DNA from: Candidatus Omnitrophota bacterium
Lineage (GTDB): Bacteria; Omnitrophota; Gorgyraeia; Tantalellales; Tantalellaceae
Assembly: GCA_014728045.1 (NCBI GenBank)
Contig: WJMH01000006.1
Span: forward strand, 1 to 52,737
DNA: 52,737 bases
Direction: 5' to 3'
Both the position numbers and the translations under genes were made by a program. The notes under the pieces were generated by a model, which did no database searches, was not told the DNA's origin, and saw nothing but the letters and a program-made list of their open reading frames with translations. This document shows, one piece after another, positions 34,353 through 43,097 of this stretch (positions are counted from its first letter, which is position 1; each line of letters begins with the position of its first letter).

Positions 34353-35609
34353 CTATTTTTTTCTGGCGGTCCTTCTCTGTTTGGACTTTTCGCCAAGTTC
34401 AAACGCTTTGTGAATGGCTTTAACGGCCTTATCGGCGTATTTGTTCTCAATGACACAGGAGATCTTGATCTCACTTGTGGATATCATCTCGATGTTGATC
34501 TTTTTGGAAGCAAGAGCGCTAAACATTCTCGCCGCCACACCCGAGTGGCTCCGCATCCCTATACCCACCACGGATATCTTGGCGATATTCCTGTCGAATT
34601 TCACCCCCTTGGCGCCTATCTGCCTGCTGATCTTTTCTATCACGCCCTGGGTCTTATGAAGCTGTTTCTTCGAAACGGTAAACGATATATCGGTGGATCC
34701 CGTGCGTGAAATATTCTGGATGATCATATCAACGTTGACACTGGCTTTGGCCAGCTTTTCGAACATCCTGCTGGCTTCGCCAGGCTTATCCGGAACATCA
34801 CAGACAGTGACCTTTGCTTCGCTTTTATCGGCAGTAACGCCTCTGACAAGAACGTCTTCCATTTCTTTTACCTCCCTGGTTATCAGTGTGCCGGTATCAT
34901 GTTGCATACTTGAACGTACGTGCATAGGAATGTTGAACTTGCTGGCGACCTCCATGCTTCTTGCCTGCATGACCTGAGCGCCCAATGAAGCCAGTTCGAG
35001 CATTTCCTCGTAGCTTATCGTCGGGAGTTTGCGCGCGTTCTTCACTACCCTGGGGTCGGCCGTATACACTCCCTTGACATCGGTATATATCTCGCATACT
35101 TTAGCGTTAAGCACTTTGGCAAGAGCGACGGCGGTCATATCCGAACCGCCTCTACCGAGAGTTGTTATCTCCTGGTCGAGGTTAATACCTTGGAAGCCGG
35201 CAACGATAACCACTTTGTTCTTCTTCAGCTCCTTCTTGATACGCGTCGTGCTGACATCGATTATCTTTGCCTTGGTATGAGATGAATCGGTCATTATCCC
35301 CACCTGAGCACCGGTAAAAGAAATCGCTTGGCATCCGATCTTGTTAAGAGCCATTGCCAGTAAGGCCACCGATACCTGTTCTCCGGTGGCAAGAAGCATG
35401 TCAAGCTCCCTTTCCGGGGGATCTTTGGTTATCTGGTCGGCGAGGTCCAGAAGTTCATCGGTAGTGTCACCGAGCGCGGAAACCACAACGACCACACTAT
35501 TACCTTTTCTCTTGCAGGCAGCGACCCTTTGGGCGACGCCTTTGATCCTTTCTGGATTGGCCACACTGGTACCGCCGAATTTCTGTACGATAATGTCTTT
35601 CTTCTTCAT
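34353..35609 (-). CDS. lysC: Aspartate kinase
   Basis: First step of lysine, threonine and methionine synthesis: phosphorylates aspartate. The 418-residue monofunctional enzyme has IIVQKFGGTSVANPERI at the N-terminus, GFQGINLDQEITTLGRGGSDMTAVALAKVL, and two ACT domains (about 270-340 and 345-410; VCDVPDKPGEASRMFEKLA and VGIGMRSHSGVAARMFSAL) for feedback by lysine or threonine. ATGATG overlaps the TGA of the apgM-type gene; the second ATG (35609) is preferred on ribosome-site spacing. Confidence 0.95.
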   Translation of the reverse strand: MKKKDIIVQKFGGTSVANPERIKGVAQRVAACKRKGNSVVVVVSALGDTTDELLDLADQITKDPPERELDMLLATGEQVSVALLAMALNKIGCQAISFTGAQVGIMTDSSHTKAKIIDVSTTRIKKELKKNKVVIVAGFQGINLDQEITTLGRGGSDMTAVALAKVLNAKVCEIYTDVKGVYTADPRVVKNARKLPTISYEEMLELASLGAQVMQARSMEVASKFNIPMHVRSSMQHDTGTLITREVKEMEDVLVRGVTADKSEAKVTVCDVPDKPGEASRMFEKLAKASVNVDMIIQNISRTGSTDISFTVSKKQLHKTQGVIEKISRQIGAKGVKFDRNIAKISVVGIGMRSHSGVAARMFSALASKKINIEMISTSEIKISCVIENKYADKAVKAIHKAFELGEKSKQRRTARKK

Positions 35610-36814
35610 CATTCCTTCCCATGTAAAAGCATGTTCATAAGTTTCCACCCTTCATCGATAGATGCGCTGCCGGCCCTTGCCGATCTTTCCGTGAAGATGG
35701 TAACATCATCCGGGACGATATCTTTGCCAGCCATGGCAAAGGGTACCGGATCGGCTGTATGAGTCCTCTTCTTGATGGGTGTCGGATGATCGGGAAGGAT
35801 CATGACCCTGTAATCCTCCGCAGCTTCATGAAGCGAAGAGATGATCCTCCCGGTGATCTTATGGTCGAAGTTCTCTATCGCCTTCACCTTCTCCATGATA
35901 TCACCGTTGTGCCCGGCTTCGTCGGGTGCTTCCACATGAACAAAGACCATGTCATGCCTCGTGAGTATGTCGATCGCCGCTTCGGCCTTACCTTCGTAAT
36001 TGGTATCGTAATAACCGGTCGCTCCCTCCACCTCCGCAACCTCAAGACCTAGCACGCGCCCCATACCCTTAAGCAGGTCAACTGCGGAGATTATGCCCCC
36101 GGTTATGCCGTAAGCGTCCTCGAATTTCGGCATATCTGGCTTCTTGCCCTGGCCCCATGTCCATATCATGTTAGCCGGATTCTGCCCAAGGTCTATACGG
36201 ACCTTGTTTATGTCGTGACCATCCAGCAGGTCCCTGGATCTTTTCATGAGATCGACCAGTTCGGCCTCATCGGGATAATGCTTGGAAACCGACTGGTCAA
36301 GTATATCGTGAGGCGGATAACAGGTAACCTTGGAAAGCCTGTCGGCCTCCTCCGGTGAAGCGCAATGCGCCATCATGAGGTTCCTGTAACTGGTGCCCGT
36401 ATAAAAACTGAATTTCTCGGTGCCAAGCTTCTCGTTGAGGAGTTTAACGATCGCGGCAGTCTCGCCGGTGCTGATATGCCCGGCGCTGTAATCGACCATC
36501 CTGTCACCATGCACGGTTACGGTATTGAACCTGAAAGCTACATCACTGGGGCTTACCTCGACGCCGAGATTGGCAGCTTCGAGAGGACCGCGGCCGCAGT
36601 AGTATTTTTTGGGATCATATCCCAGGATCGAAAGGTTGGCAACATCACTGGCCGGGGTCATTCCTCTGGGGACATTGCTCACAGTGCCAACTATGCCCTT
36701 CCTGGCGATCATATTCATGTTAGGAGCATTGGCTGCTTCCATACATGTACGGTCGTTGAGCTCTTCCAGCGGAACCCCCGCCATCCCGTCCGGGACCAGA
36801 ACTATATACTTCAT
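35609..36814 (-). CDS. apgM: ApgM-family protein (COG3635), candidate homoserine kinase in this context
   Basis: A 401-residue alkaline-phosphatase-superfamily enzyme of the archaeal-type cofactor-independent phosphoglycerate mutase family. Motifs: YIVLVPDGMAG (metal Asp), TPASDVANLSILGYDPKKYYCGRGPLEAANLGVE with the catalytic Ser, and the C-terminal metal ligands in VHVEAPDEAGHNGD and MILPDHPTPIKKRTHTADPVPF. The family was defined as phosphoglycerate mutase, but subsystem-based annotation has proposed some members as an alternative homoserine kinase. Here it lies between thrC and lysC, hom is one gene upstream, and no thrB is present. That supports the homoserine role without proving it. Confidence 0.88.
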   Translation of the reverse strand: MKYIVLVPDGMAGVPLEELNDRTCMEAANAPNMNMIARKGIVGTVSNVPRGMTPASDVANLSILGYDPKKYYCGRGPLEAANLGVEVSPSDVAFRFNTVTVHGDRMVDYSAGHISTGETAAIVKLLNEKLGTEKFSFYTGTSYRNLMMAHCASPEEADRLSKVTCYPPHDILDQSVSKHYPDEAELVDLMKRSRDLLDGHDINKVRIDLGQNPANMIWTWGQGKKPDMPKFEDAYGITGGIISAVDLLKGMGRVLGLEVAEVEGATGYYDTNYEGKAEAAIDILTRHDMVFVHVEAPDEAGHNGDIMEKVKAIENFDHKITGRIISSLHEAAEDYRVMILPDHPTPIKKRTHTADPVPFAMAGKDIVPDDVTIFTERSARAGSASIDEGWKLMNMLLHGKE

Positions 36815-36845
36815 ATCTTACTAACCTCGCCTTTCGAATATATTC

Positions 36846-37907
36846 TCATATCCCCACCGCCTTAACGACTTCCTCCAGTGTCGGATCCACGACAACCGGA
36901 TGTTCAAGACACTTGATGGCCCTGTCAGGATCCTTCAGTCCGTGTCCGGTCAGAACACAAACTATATCCTTCTCCGGACCCGAGGGATTTTCAGGAAAAT
37001 AACCTTCTTTTGCCTTCTTGATGACTCCCGCAACGCTGGCCGCCGAAGCAGGCTCGACAAAAACACCAACGCACGCCGCAAGGGTCTTGTAAGCTTCAAG
37101 AATCTCATCGTCGGTGACCTTTTCAATAAGCCCGCCTGACTCATCCCTTGCCTCTTCAGCCATTTTCCAGCTGGCCGGATTGCCTATCTTTATAGCTGTA
37201 GCTATCGTCTTCGGGTCCTTTATGGGATGTCCGTCAACAATGGGAGCAGATTCGGCCGCCTGAAAACCTATCATTTTAGGGAGGCTCTCAATAATGCCCT
37301 CTTTTTCATATTCCTTGTAACCCTTCCAGTATGCGGTTATGTTGCCTGCGTTGCCCACGGGCAGCGCATGATACGCCGGAGCATGCCCGAGTCTGTCGCA
37401 TATTTCGAATGAAGCCGTTTTCTGGCCTTCTATCCTGTAAGGATTAATGGAATTGACCAGGGTGATCGGATACTTGTCGGTCAATTCACATACTATTTCA
37501 AGAGCCTGGTCGAAATTGCCTCTGATAGCTATGACATCAGCTCCGTGAATAAGCGCCTGGGCAAGTTTACCGAGAGCGATGGCTCCCTCTGGTATGACCA
37601 CTATGCACTTTATCCTTGCTCTCACGGCAAAAGCGGCAGCCGAGGCGGAAGTGTTACCGGTAGAAGCACACGCAACGGCTTTCGAGCCTTCTTCGACGGC
37701 CTTGGATACGGCCATGGTCATCCCCCGGTCCTTGAAGCTGCCGGTCGGGTTCAGGCCTTCATACTTAAGCCAAACGTTATATCCCGGACCCACCATCTCC
37801 GACAAGGGATCTGCCTTTATAAGAGGCGTGTTCCCCTCCTCGATGCTGATGATCGGCGTTCTGTCTGTCACCGGCAGGTACTTCTTATATCTTTCGATTA
37901 CTCCCAT
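36846..37907 (-). CDS. thrC: Threonine synthase
   Basis: PLP enzyme converting O-phosphohomoserine to threonine. The 353-residue protein is of the short form: the PLP lysine is in [19 protein letters not shown], then [16 protein letters not shown] (phosphate-binding loop), [37 protein letters not shown], and a C-terminal [13 protein letters not shown] and [11 protein letters not shown]. The ATG at 37907 is chosen over an in-frame GTG two codons upstream because AGAGGTG fits it. It sits 8 bases after hom. Confidence 0.96.
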   Translation of the reverse strand: MGVIERYKKYLPVTDRTPIISIEEGNTPLIKADPLSEMVGPGYNVWLKYEGLNPTGSFKDRGMTMAVSKAVEEGSKAVACASTGNTSASAAAFAVRARIKCIVVIPEGAIALGKLAQALIHGADVIAIRGNFDQALEIVCELTDKYPITLVNSINPYRIEGQKTASFEICDRLGHAPAYHALPVGNAGNITAYWKGYKEYEKEGIIESLPKMIGFQAAESAPIVDGHPIKDPKTIATAIKIGNPASWKMAEEARDESGGLIEKVTDDEILEAYKTLAACVGVFVEPASAASVAGVIKKAKEGYFPENPSGPEKDIVCVLTGHGLKDPDRAIKCLEHPVVVDPTLEEVVKAVGI

Positions 37908-37915
37908 TTCCACCT

Positions 37916-39217
37916 CTATTCTTCAATACGGATGACCACTGTTCTATCCGTAACGAAATCCATGCCGTTGATTTTGGATATGGCCTTCTTCATGCGGCCT
38001 TCTTCAGCCCTGTGGGTCTGTATGATGACTGGGACCGTCTCTCCCTGATTCCTCTCTTCCTGAGATACACTAGCGATGCTGATCTGATGCTCGGCAAGGA
38101 CACTGGATATACCGGCCAGCACGCCCGGCTTATCGATCACGGAAAAGCGCAGATAGTACGATATGGCCAGTTCATCCATGGCTTTGACCTTCTTTTTGCC
38201 CGAAGCATAGTCCAGCGCGAAGGGTTCACTGTTATCCCTGCCAAAGTAAGACAAATGTCTTGCTATGCCGATAATATCTCCCATTACCGAACTTGAAGTA
38301 GGTTTACGTCCCGCGCCTTTACCGAACAAAAGCGATTCTCCCAGAAGGTCGCCTTTTACAAAAATAGCGTTGTCTTCCCCCCTGACATCCGAAAGTAAAT
38401 GTGACAGAGGAAGCAGAGTTGGATGAACCCTTAACTGCACACCTTCAGGAGTGTCCTTGGCAATAGCCAGAAGTTTAACCCCGTAACCCCATTTCATAGC
38501 GTTCTTAAGGTCCTGCGGAGCTATATCAGTTATCCCCTCGGTATACACGTCCTCGGGTCTTACATCAAGACCAAAGCCCAGAAGCGCCAGAATGGCCAGC
38601 TTATGAGCCGAGTCTTTGCCGCTTATATCAAGTTCGGGATCCTTCTCGGCTATTCCCTTCTCCTGGGCAACCTTCAGCGCCTCTTCGAAAGAGCATTCGG
38701 TATTCACCATACGGCTGAGTATGAAATTAGTGGTCCCGTTAAGTATACCGTAAATGGTACTGATATTGTTGGCCGCGAGACTTTCTTTAAGGGTCCTGAT
38801 GATGGGTATGCCTCCACCTACACTGGCCTCGAAACTGACGAAGACCCTGCTCTCCCCGGCAGTGGTCAATATCTCTTTCCAGTGTTCCGAAAGAAGGGCC
38901 TTATTGGCGGTAACTACGTGCTTTTTGTTCCGGATAGCTTTCATGACAATATCCTTGGCCGGATGAACCCCGCCTATAAGCTCAACGATGATATCTATCT
39001 GCTCGTCATTTAAAAGTTCGTCCGCATTTGAAGTGACTACCTCGACCTTGCCCCGGTCTATACCATCGAGCGCTTTTTGATCCTTGTCGCATACGCCTTT
39101 TATCTGCAGGGAAACGCCGGTCCTTTCCTGAATTATCCCTCCGTTGGAAAGAACGGCGTCGTACACGCCGCTTCCTATGGTTCCCAGGCCGATCAGGCCT
39201 ATCTTAACAGGCTTCAT
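37916..39217 (-). CDS. hom: Homoserine dehydrogenase
   Basis: Reduces aspartate semialdehyde to homoserine with NAD(P)H. The 433-residue enzyme has a Rossmann start [17 protein letters not shown], then [30 protein letters not shown] and [19 protein letters not shown]. The catalytic segment is [14 protein letters not shown] and [24 protein letters not shown]-terminal ACT domain (about 350-430; [29 protein letters not shown]) gives threonine feedback. The ATG at 39217 has AAAGGAG at normal spacing; a GTG two codons upstream is rejected. First gene after tRNA-Pro. Confidence 0.96.
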   Translation of the reverse strand: MKPVKIGLIGLGTIGSGVYDAVLSNGGIIQERTGVSLQIKGVCDKDQKALDGIDRGKVEVVTSNADELLNDEQIDIIVELIGGVHPAKDIVMKAIRNKKHVVTANKALLSEHWKEILTTAGESRVFVSFEASVGGGIPIIRTLKESLAANNISTIYGILNGTTNFILSRMVNTECSFEEALKVAQEKGIAEKDPELDISGKDSAHKLAILALLGFGLDVRPEDVYTEGITDIAPQDLKNAMKWGYGVKLLAIAKDTPEGVQLRVHPTLLPLSHLLSDVRGEDNAIFVKGDLLGESLLFGKGAGRKPTSSSVMGDIIGIARHLSYFGRDNSEPFALDYASGKKKVKAMDELAISYYLRFSVIDKPGVLAGISSVLAEHQISIASVSQEERNQGETVPVIIQTHRAEEGRMKKAISKINGMDFVTDRTVVIRIEE

Positions 39218-39270
39218 GCCCACTCCTTTTATCAGTTATTAGTTCATCTGCGCTCGGCACCAGAAAAAAA

Positions 39271-39348
39271 TGGTCGGGACGGCCGGATTCGAACCGGCGA
39301 CCCCAAGTCCCCCAGACTTGTACGCTAACCAGACTGCGCTACGTCCCG
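39271..39348 (-). tRNA. tRNA-Pro (anticodon GGG)
   Basis: Read on the minus strand it forms a full cloverleaf: acceptor CGGGACG/CGTCCCG, a D-arm with TAGCGCAG and GGTTAG, anticodon stem CAAGT/ACTTG around the loop CTGGGGG (anticodon GGG after U33), and the T-arm CCGG-TTCGAAT-CCGG. Discriminator A and an encoded CCA end follow. A run of seven T lies just past the 3' end. It reads CCC and CCU codons. It lies between gpsA and hom on the same strand. Confidence 0.95.
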
Positions 39349-39360
39349 ACGCTGAAAAAA

Positions 39361-40347
39361 TTAACCGTAATCTTCTTCTTTCGGATCCCTGGTCATAAGC
39401 TCCTTGACCGCGACTCCGGGATCCTTATGTTCGTAAATGATCTGATATACCTTTTGGGTTATTGGCATTTCAACTTTGTATTTGGCGGCAAGGTCGTTCG
39501 CCGACCTGCAGGTCGCCATGCCCTCTACGACCATCTCTGTTCCAGAGAGAACTTCGCCAATATCCGCACCCCGGCCAAGCTGTTCACCAAACCACCGGTT
39601 CCTGCTATGGGAGCTTATGCAGGTCGTGGCCAGGTCCCCTATACCGCTGAGTCCGCTGAAAGTCATTTGGCGGGCTCCCATCTTCACGCCCAAGCGGGTT
39701 ATTTCGGCAAGCCCCCGGGTCAATATGGCCGCTTTGGTGTTCGTCCCGAAACCGAGCCCGTCTGAGATTCCCGCCGCTATGGCTATGATGTTCTTCAAAG
39801 CGCCCGCCAGTTCAACACCGGTAACATCCTCTGACGTATAAACCCGGAACCTCTCAGTCGTGAACAGGTTCCTGAGATCGATCTGCCCTGTACCATTACC
39901 CGCGACCACGACCGTGGTCGGCACCTCCCTTGCCACTTCGAACGAAATACTCGGCCCTGAAAGAACATGTATCCTGCTCGCGTCAAAATATTCGGCCAGG
40001 ATCTGTGAGGGCCTCTTCAGCGATGTAGTCTCTATACCTTTTGTCGCGCTTGTGATATATACGAACGGCGCGCCCTTGAACCGGTCTGCGACCGAACGCA
40101 GATATTCGCAGGGCACCGCGAAAACACAGTATTCCGAATCTTTGGCGACCTCGTCGTCCGAGGTTATTTTAAGCTCATCGGGAAGAGGTACACCTTTCAG
40201 AAATTTGGTATTTTCACGCTTTTTCGACAGATGTTCGGCGTATTCGGCCGAAACGCTCCACAAAAGGGTATCATGTCCCTTCTTCGCTAGAAGACATGCC
40301 AAAGCGGTACCCCATCCCCCATCTCCTATAACACTGACTTTAGCCAT
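39361..40347 (-). CDS. gpsA: Glycerol-3-phosphate dehydrogenase [NAD(P)+]
   Basis: Makes sn-glycerol-3-phosphate from dihydroxyacetone phosphate for phospholipids. The 328-residue product has VSVIGDGGWGTALACLLA (dinucleotide fold), TSATKGIE, VLSGPSISFEVA, and the catalytic lysine in GVELAGALKNIIAIAAGISDGLGFGTNTKAAILTRGL. The frame opens 8 codons further upstream, but the -10 of a good promoter (40362-40390) lies within that stretch, so the start at 40347 (MAKVSV) is chosen. No ribosome site precedes it and the predicted leader is only about 8 bases. PlsY and PgsA genes nearby fit a lipid role. Confidence 0.95.
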   Translation of the reverse strand: MAKVSVIGDGGWGTALACLLAKKGHDTLLWSVSAEYAEHLSKKRENTKFLKGVPLPDELKITSDDEVAKDSEYCVFAVPCEYLRSVADRFKGAPFVYITSATKGIETTSLKRPSQILAEYFDASRIHVLSGPSISFEVAREVPTTVVVAGNGTGQIDLRNLFTTERFRVYTSEDVTGVELAGALKNIIAIAAGISDGLGFGTNTKAAILTRGLAEITRLGVKMGARQMTFSGLSGIGDLATTCISSHSRNRWFGEQLGRGADIGEVLSGTEMVVEGMATCRSANDLAAKYKVEMPITQKVYQIIYEHKDPGVAVKELMTRDPKEEDYG

Positions 40348-40361
40348 GATTAGTTCAGAAA

Positions 40362-40390
40362 AGTTTAACATATATGATATTAATAGTCAA
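40362..40390 (-). promoter_or_regulatory. Promoter of gpsA, very short leader
   Basis: Minus-strand TTGACT (40385-40390) and TAAACT (40362-40367) have a 17-base spacer. The -10 ends 15 bases before the gpsA ATG, which implies an untranslated leader of about 8 bases with no Shine-Dalgarno sequence. Confidence 0.6.
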
Positions 40391-40415
40391 TATGATGCTA
40401 TATTGCTGTAAAAAT

Positions 40416-40450
40416 AAAGGAAGGAGCGGCAACACACCGCCCCTTCCTTT
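40416..40450 (-). terminator. Terminator of the 129-aa protein / 37-aa peptide operon
   Basis: AAAGGAAGG and GCGG pair with CCGC and CCTTCCTTT around a 7-base loop, with one mismatch between the two helices. In the minus direction ATTTTT follows. It closes the small operon that starts at 40992 and lies just upstream of the gpsA promoter. Confidence 0.75.
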
Positions 40451-40489
40451 TCGGAGGTAGGACCACACACTATGTGCAGTCTTCGGGAA

Positions 40490-40603
40490 TTATCTCTTCG
40501 TAGCAAGTTCGGTTATCATGATCTGGCACTTTATCAGGTTCAGCTTCCACAATGCGAAAACAACTATACCCAAATGTGCCAGTTTGTCGATAACATGTTT
40601 CAT
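40490..40603 (-). CDS. 37-residue membrane microprotein
   Basis: A short gene coupled to the one before it: its ATG shares a base with the preceding TGA (TGATG), and AGAGG lies 5 bases upstream. The product has a short charged start (MKHVIDKLAH), one hydrophobic segment (LGIVVFALWKLNLIKCQIMI) and a polar end, so a single membrane helix is likely. No family is recognised. The terminator at 40416-40450 follows the stop by 40 bases. Confidence 0.6.
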   Translation of the reverse strand: MKHVIDKLAHLGIVVFALWKLNLIKCQIMITELATKR

Positions 40604-40992
40604 CAGAACCTCTTTTTCAAAAATTTACCGTCCCTCTTGATCTCACCTAATATCTGTATCCGTATCTCGTTAACATACACAATGGAATAAGCCGTGTTCT
40701 CCTTGATAACAAAGAATTTCCCTAGCACCTTGCAGACTATCATGTTCTGCCCGGTTTTTTCATCATAATGCCTGAGTATATGGCAGTTCTTTGCAGGACG
40801 CCTGTTCTTCTGCAGAGCAACCCAGGCCTTCAGTTCTTCCTGTATATCGGAAGTATATGAATCCTTAATAAAATATTTGGTTATCCATTTTTTAGCGATC
40901 CTGGATCTGGTACTATCCGTGATCTCCTCAATGGACACTTCGTGTTTTCTGGGATTATTCCCGCTGATATTTTTATATACTACCTCTTTCAT
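40603..40992 (-). CDS. Uncharacterised 129-residue protein
   Basis: I do not recognise a family. The product is basic, with an N-terminal SRIAKKWITKYFIKDSYTSDIQEELKAWVALQKNRR stretch that looks helical, then a beta-rich half: NCHILRHYDEKTGQNMIVCKVLGKFFVIKENTAYSIVYVNEIRIQILGEIKRD. There is no signal peptide. The ATG at 40992 has AAGGTG 5 bases upstream. It is expressed from its own promoter, which overlaps a palindrome, as expected of a regulated or self-regulated gene. A 37-residue membrane peptide follows with translational coupling. Confidence 0.75.
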   Translation of the reverse strand: MKEVVYKNISGNNPRKHEVSIEEITDSTRSRIAKKWITKYFIKDSYTSDIQEELKAWVALQKNRRPAKNCHILRHYDEKTGQNMIVCKVLGKFFVIKENTAYSIVYVNEIRIQILGEIKRDGKFLKKRF

Positions 40993-41070
40993 CAAGCACC
41001 TTCCATGCTTCCTTAACGACTTTTTAAAAGTTTTGAATAACTTTTCTAAAAAAATAGTATCCTTTTGTAA

Positions 41071-41113
41071 ATACTAACTATTATTAGTATACCCTAAATT
41101 GAGGAAAAAGCAA
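41071..41113 (-). promoter_or_regulatory. Promoter with operator-like palindrome
   Basis: Minus-strand TTGCTT (41108-41113) and TATACT (41086-41091) have a 16-base spacer. ATACTAA (41071-41077) and TTAGTAT (41084-41090) form a 7-bp inverted repeat with a 6-base gap whose right arm covers the -10. A further AGTAT half-site lies at 41056-41060. A repressor bound here would block the -10. Confidence 0.6.
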
Positions 41114-41121
41114 GCCTTATA

Positions 41122-41751
41122 TTACTGACTTTTTTTTACCTTAACTATTCGGGTCTCCTCCCCCCTGAGGAGGCGCTGGATATTTTTTCTATGCGCATAA
41201 ACGCCAAGAATGCATAATATGCCGCTGAAGATCACGAAAACAAGGTCCTGGCCGGTAGCCAGAGCAAGCACAGGCAGTGCTATGGCTGCAGTTATGGATG
41301 AAAGAGAAACATATTTCCAAACAGCGAATACGATCCCCCAGATAACCAGACTGCCGAGCAAAATCCCCGGATGTAATCCCGCGATAACGCCGGCTGTCGT
41401 GGAAACACCTTTTCCTCCCTTGAATCTAAGATAAACCGGCCATATATGCCCGATTATGGACGCTCCTCCGGAAAGGACGAGCATGAGCTCGGCGGGACTA
41501 CCGGAACCCCGGAAAAGGTCAAAAAATAGAACGGGTATTACCGTGACACCCACAAAACCCTTGGCAAAATCAAGAATGAACACGAAGATGCCCGCCTTTT
41601 TGCCCATTATCCTGGCAAGATTGGTAGCGCCGACATTACCACTTCCGTGCTGCCGGATATCAACCCCGCGGAAGAGCCTGGCCAAAATATAAGCTGTCGG
41701 TATCGCCCCTACTAGGTATGCTGTTATAACTGAAAGAACGGTCCTTGCCAT
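41122..41751 (-). CDS. plsY: Acyl-phosphate:glycerol-3-phosphate acyltransferase
   Basis: Membrane enzyme adding the first acyl chain to glycerol-3-phosphate. The 209-residue product has about five to seven helices and the three PlsY motifs: HGSGNVGATNLARIMGKKAG, LRFKGGKGVSTTAG, and YAHRKNIQRLLRGEETRI near the C-terminus. The ATG at 41751 is preferred to an upstream in-frame GTG that overlaps the ribosome site AGAGGTG. It starts 2 bases past the der stop. PlsX is not in the window. Confidence 0.95.
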   Translation of the reverse strand: MARTVLSVITAYLVGAIPTAYILARLFRGVDIRQHGSGNVGATNLARIMGKKAGIFVFILDFAKGFVGVTVIPVLFFDLFRGSGSPAELMLVLSGGASIIGHIWPVYLRFKGGKGVSTTAGVIAGLHPGILLGSLVIWGIVFAVWKYVSLSSITAAIALPVLALATGQDLVFVIFSGILCILGVYAHRKNIQRLLRGEETRIVKVKKSQ

Positions 41752-41753
41752 GA

Positions 41754-43097
41754 TCACCTCTTTTTTGCGTTGTTTATCCTAACCTTGATCGGTATCCCCT
41801 TTAGCGGCAGGTTCGCTCTGAGCTGGTTTTCGATGTAACTGATATGAGAAGGAAGCACCGCATGGGGATCGTTAACGAAATATTTGAACTCAACGGGCCT
41901 GCATCCGCTCTGCACGATATATAGAAAGTTCGGCCGTTTTTTCTTCCTGGGAATGGGAACCTGGGAAGGATCATTCTTCTTGAATATCCTGTTAAGATAC
42001 GGCGTAGAGGCCTCCAGATCAAGATTCGAATCCAGAACACTTGCCATCTCAAGACTGCGCAGGACGTTCCTGCCTGACCTTGCGGAGATGAATTCAAGAG
42101 GGAATTTACTGAGCTCGTTGGCCGCGTACAACAGATGCTTGGCATACTCCTCCATCGTAACTTCCTCAGCCTTCTTGGAGAGGTCCCATTTATTTACAAG
42201 CACAAGGGCCGCTTTACCCGCTTGGTCTATAAGCTTGAGAATGCCCAGATCATCCTTTGTGACCCCGCAGGCCGCATCAAGAAGCAGAAAAACCACATCA
42301 GCCCTTAAGATGGATTCTTTCGAGCGCATGACACTGTAAGTGTCAACAGCAGTCTTTATCTTTCGTTTGTGGCGGATGCCCGCAGTGTCTATGAGTAGAT
42401 AATCCTCTCCCTTGTATTTGAAATGCGTGTCGATCGAATCCCTGGTAGTGCCCGGAATATCGCTGACCAGCACACGGTTCCTGGCAAGAAGGTTGTTAAC
42501 GAACGATGACTTTCCCACATTAGGCCTTCCCACAACAGCGACCTTTATTATCTTTTCCGGATTCTCCATGTTGCGCATAAGATCAGCACTTTTAAACGAC
42601 TGCGCTATCTTTTTCTTGAGAGCCTTGATGCCCCTTCTGTGAAGACAGGAGATATTGATCGGTTCACCGAAACCGAGCTGGTAAAATTCAAAAGCATGGG
42701 TTTTAAGCTTATCATTATCGGTCTTATTGGCGGCTAAAATGACGGGCTTGCCAAATTTCCGCAGGATGAGCGCCACTTCTTTGTCCATCGCGGTCGCGCC
42801 CGCGATGGTGTCAGTCACAAGGATTATCACCGCGGCCTCTTCCATGGCCCTGTATATCTGCTCCTTGACCGGCTTGGAGAATCCGTCGGTATCGGCGGAC
42901 AGATATCCGCCGGTATCAACAAGCTTGAAATGAGCCCCCTCTACGGTAATTATCGCCTCCAGTCTGTCACGGGTGGTCCCGGACTGTTCGACGACCACTG
43001 CCCGCCTCTCGCCAAGCAGACAATTAAACAGAGATGATTTCCCCACGTTGGGACGCCCAACTATGCAAATTGTGGGAACGGAATTATAGTTTTCCAT
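41754..43097 (-). CDS. der: Ribosome-assembly GTPase Der (EngA)
   Basis: Tandem GTPase for 50S subunit maturation, 447 residues. Two G domains each start with a G1 motif GRPNVGKSS (about 13-21 and 190-198) and have G3 DTGG/DTAG and G4 NKTD and NKWD. A C-terminal KH-like domain (about 360-447) carries KKRPNFLYIVQSGCRPVEFKYFVNDP. It overlaps pgsA by 14 bases, and no ribosome site is evident in that overlap. Confidence 0.97.
   Translation of the reverse strand: MENYNSVPTICIVGRPNVGKSSLFNCLLGERRAVVVEQSGTTRDRLEAIITVEGAHFKLVDTGGYLSADTDGFSKPVKEQIYRAMEEAAVIILVTDTIAGATAMDKEVALILRKFGKPVILAANKTDNDKLKTHAFEFYQLGFGEPINISCLHRRGIKALKKKIAQSFKSADLMRNMENPEKIIKVAVVGRPNVGKSSFVNNLLARNRVLVSDIPGTTRDSIDTHFKYKGEDYLLIDTAGIRHKRKIKTAVDTYSVMRSKESILRADVVFLLLDAACGVTKDDLGILKLIDQAGKAALVLVNKWDLSKKAEEVTMEEYAKHLLYAANELSKFPLEFISARSGRNVLRSLEMASVLDSNLDLEASTPYLNRIFKKNDPSQVPIPRKKKRPNFLYIVQSGCRPVEFKYFVNDPHAVLPSHISYIENQLRANLPLKGIPIKVRINNAKKR

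Noticed and set aside
39077-39328. An 83-codon plus-strand frame ending in a peptide-like RIRTGDPKSPRLVR
   Set aside because: It reads through the reverse complement of tRNA-Pro, a well-known source of spurious proteins.
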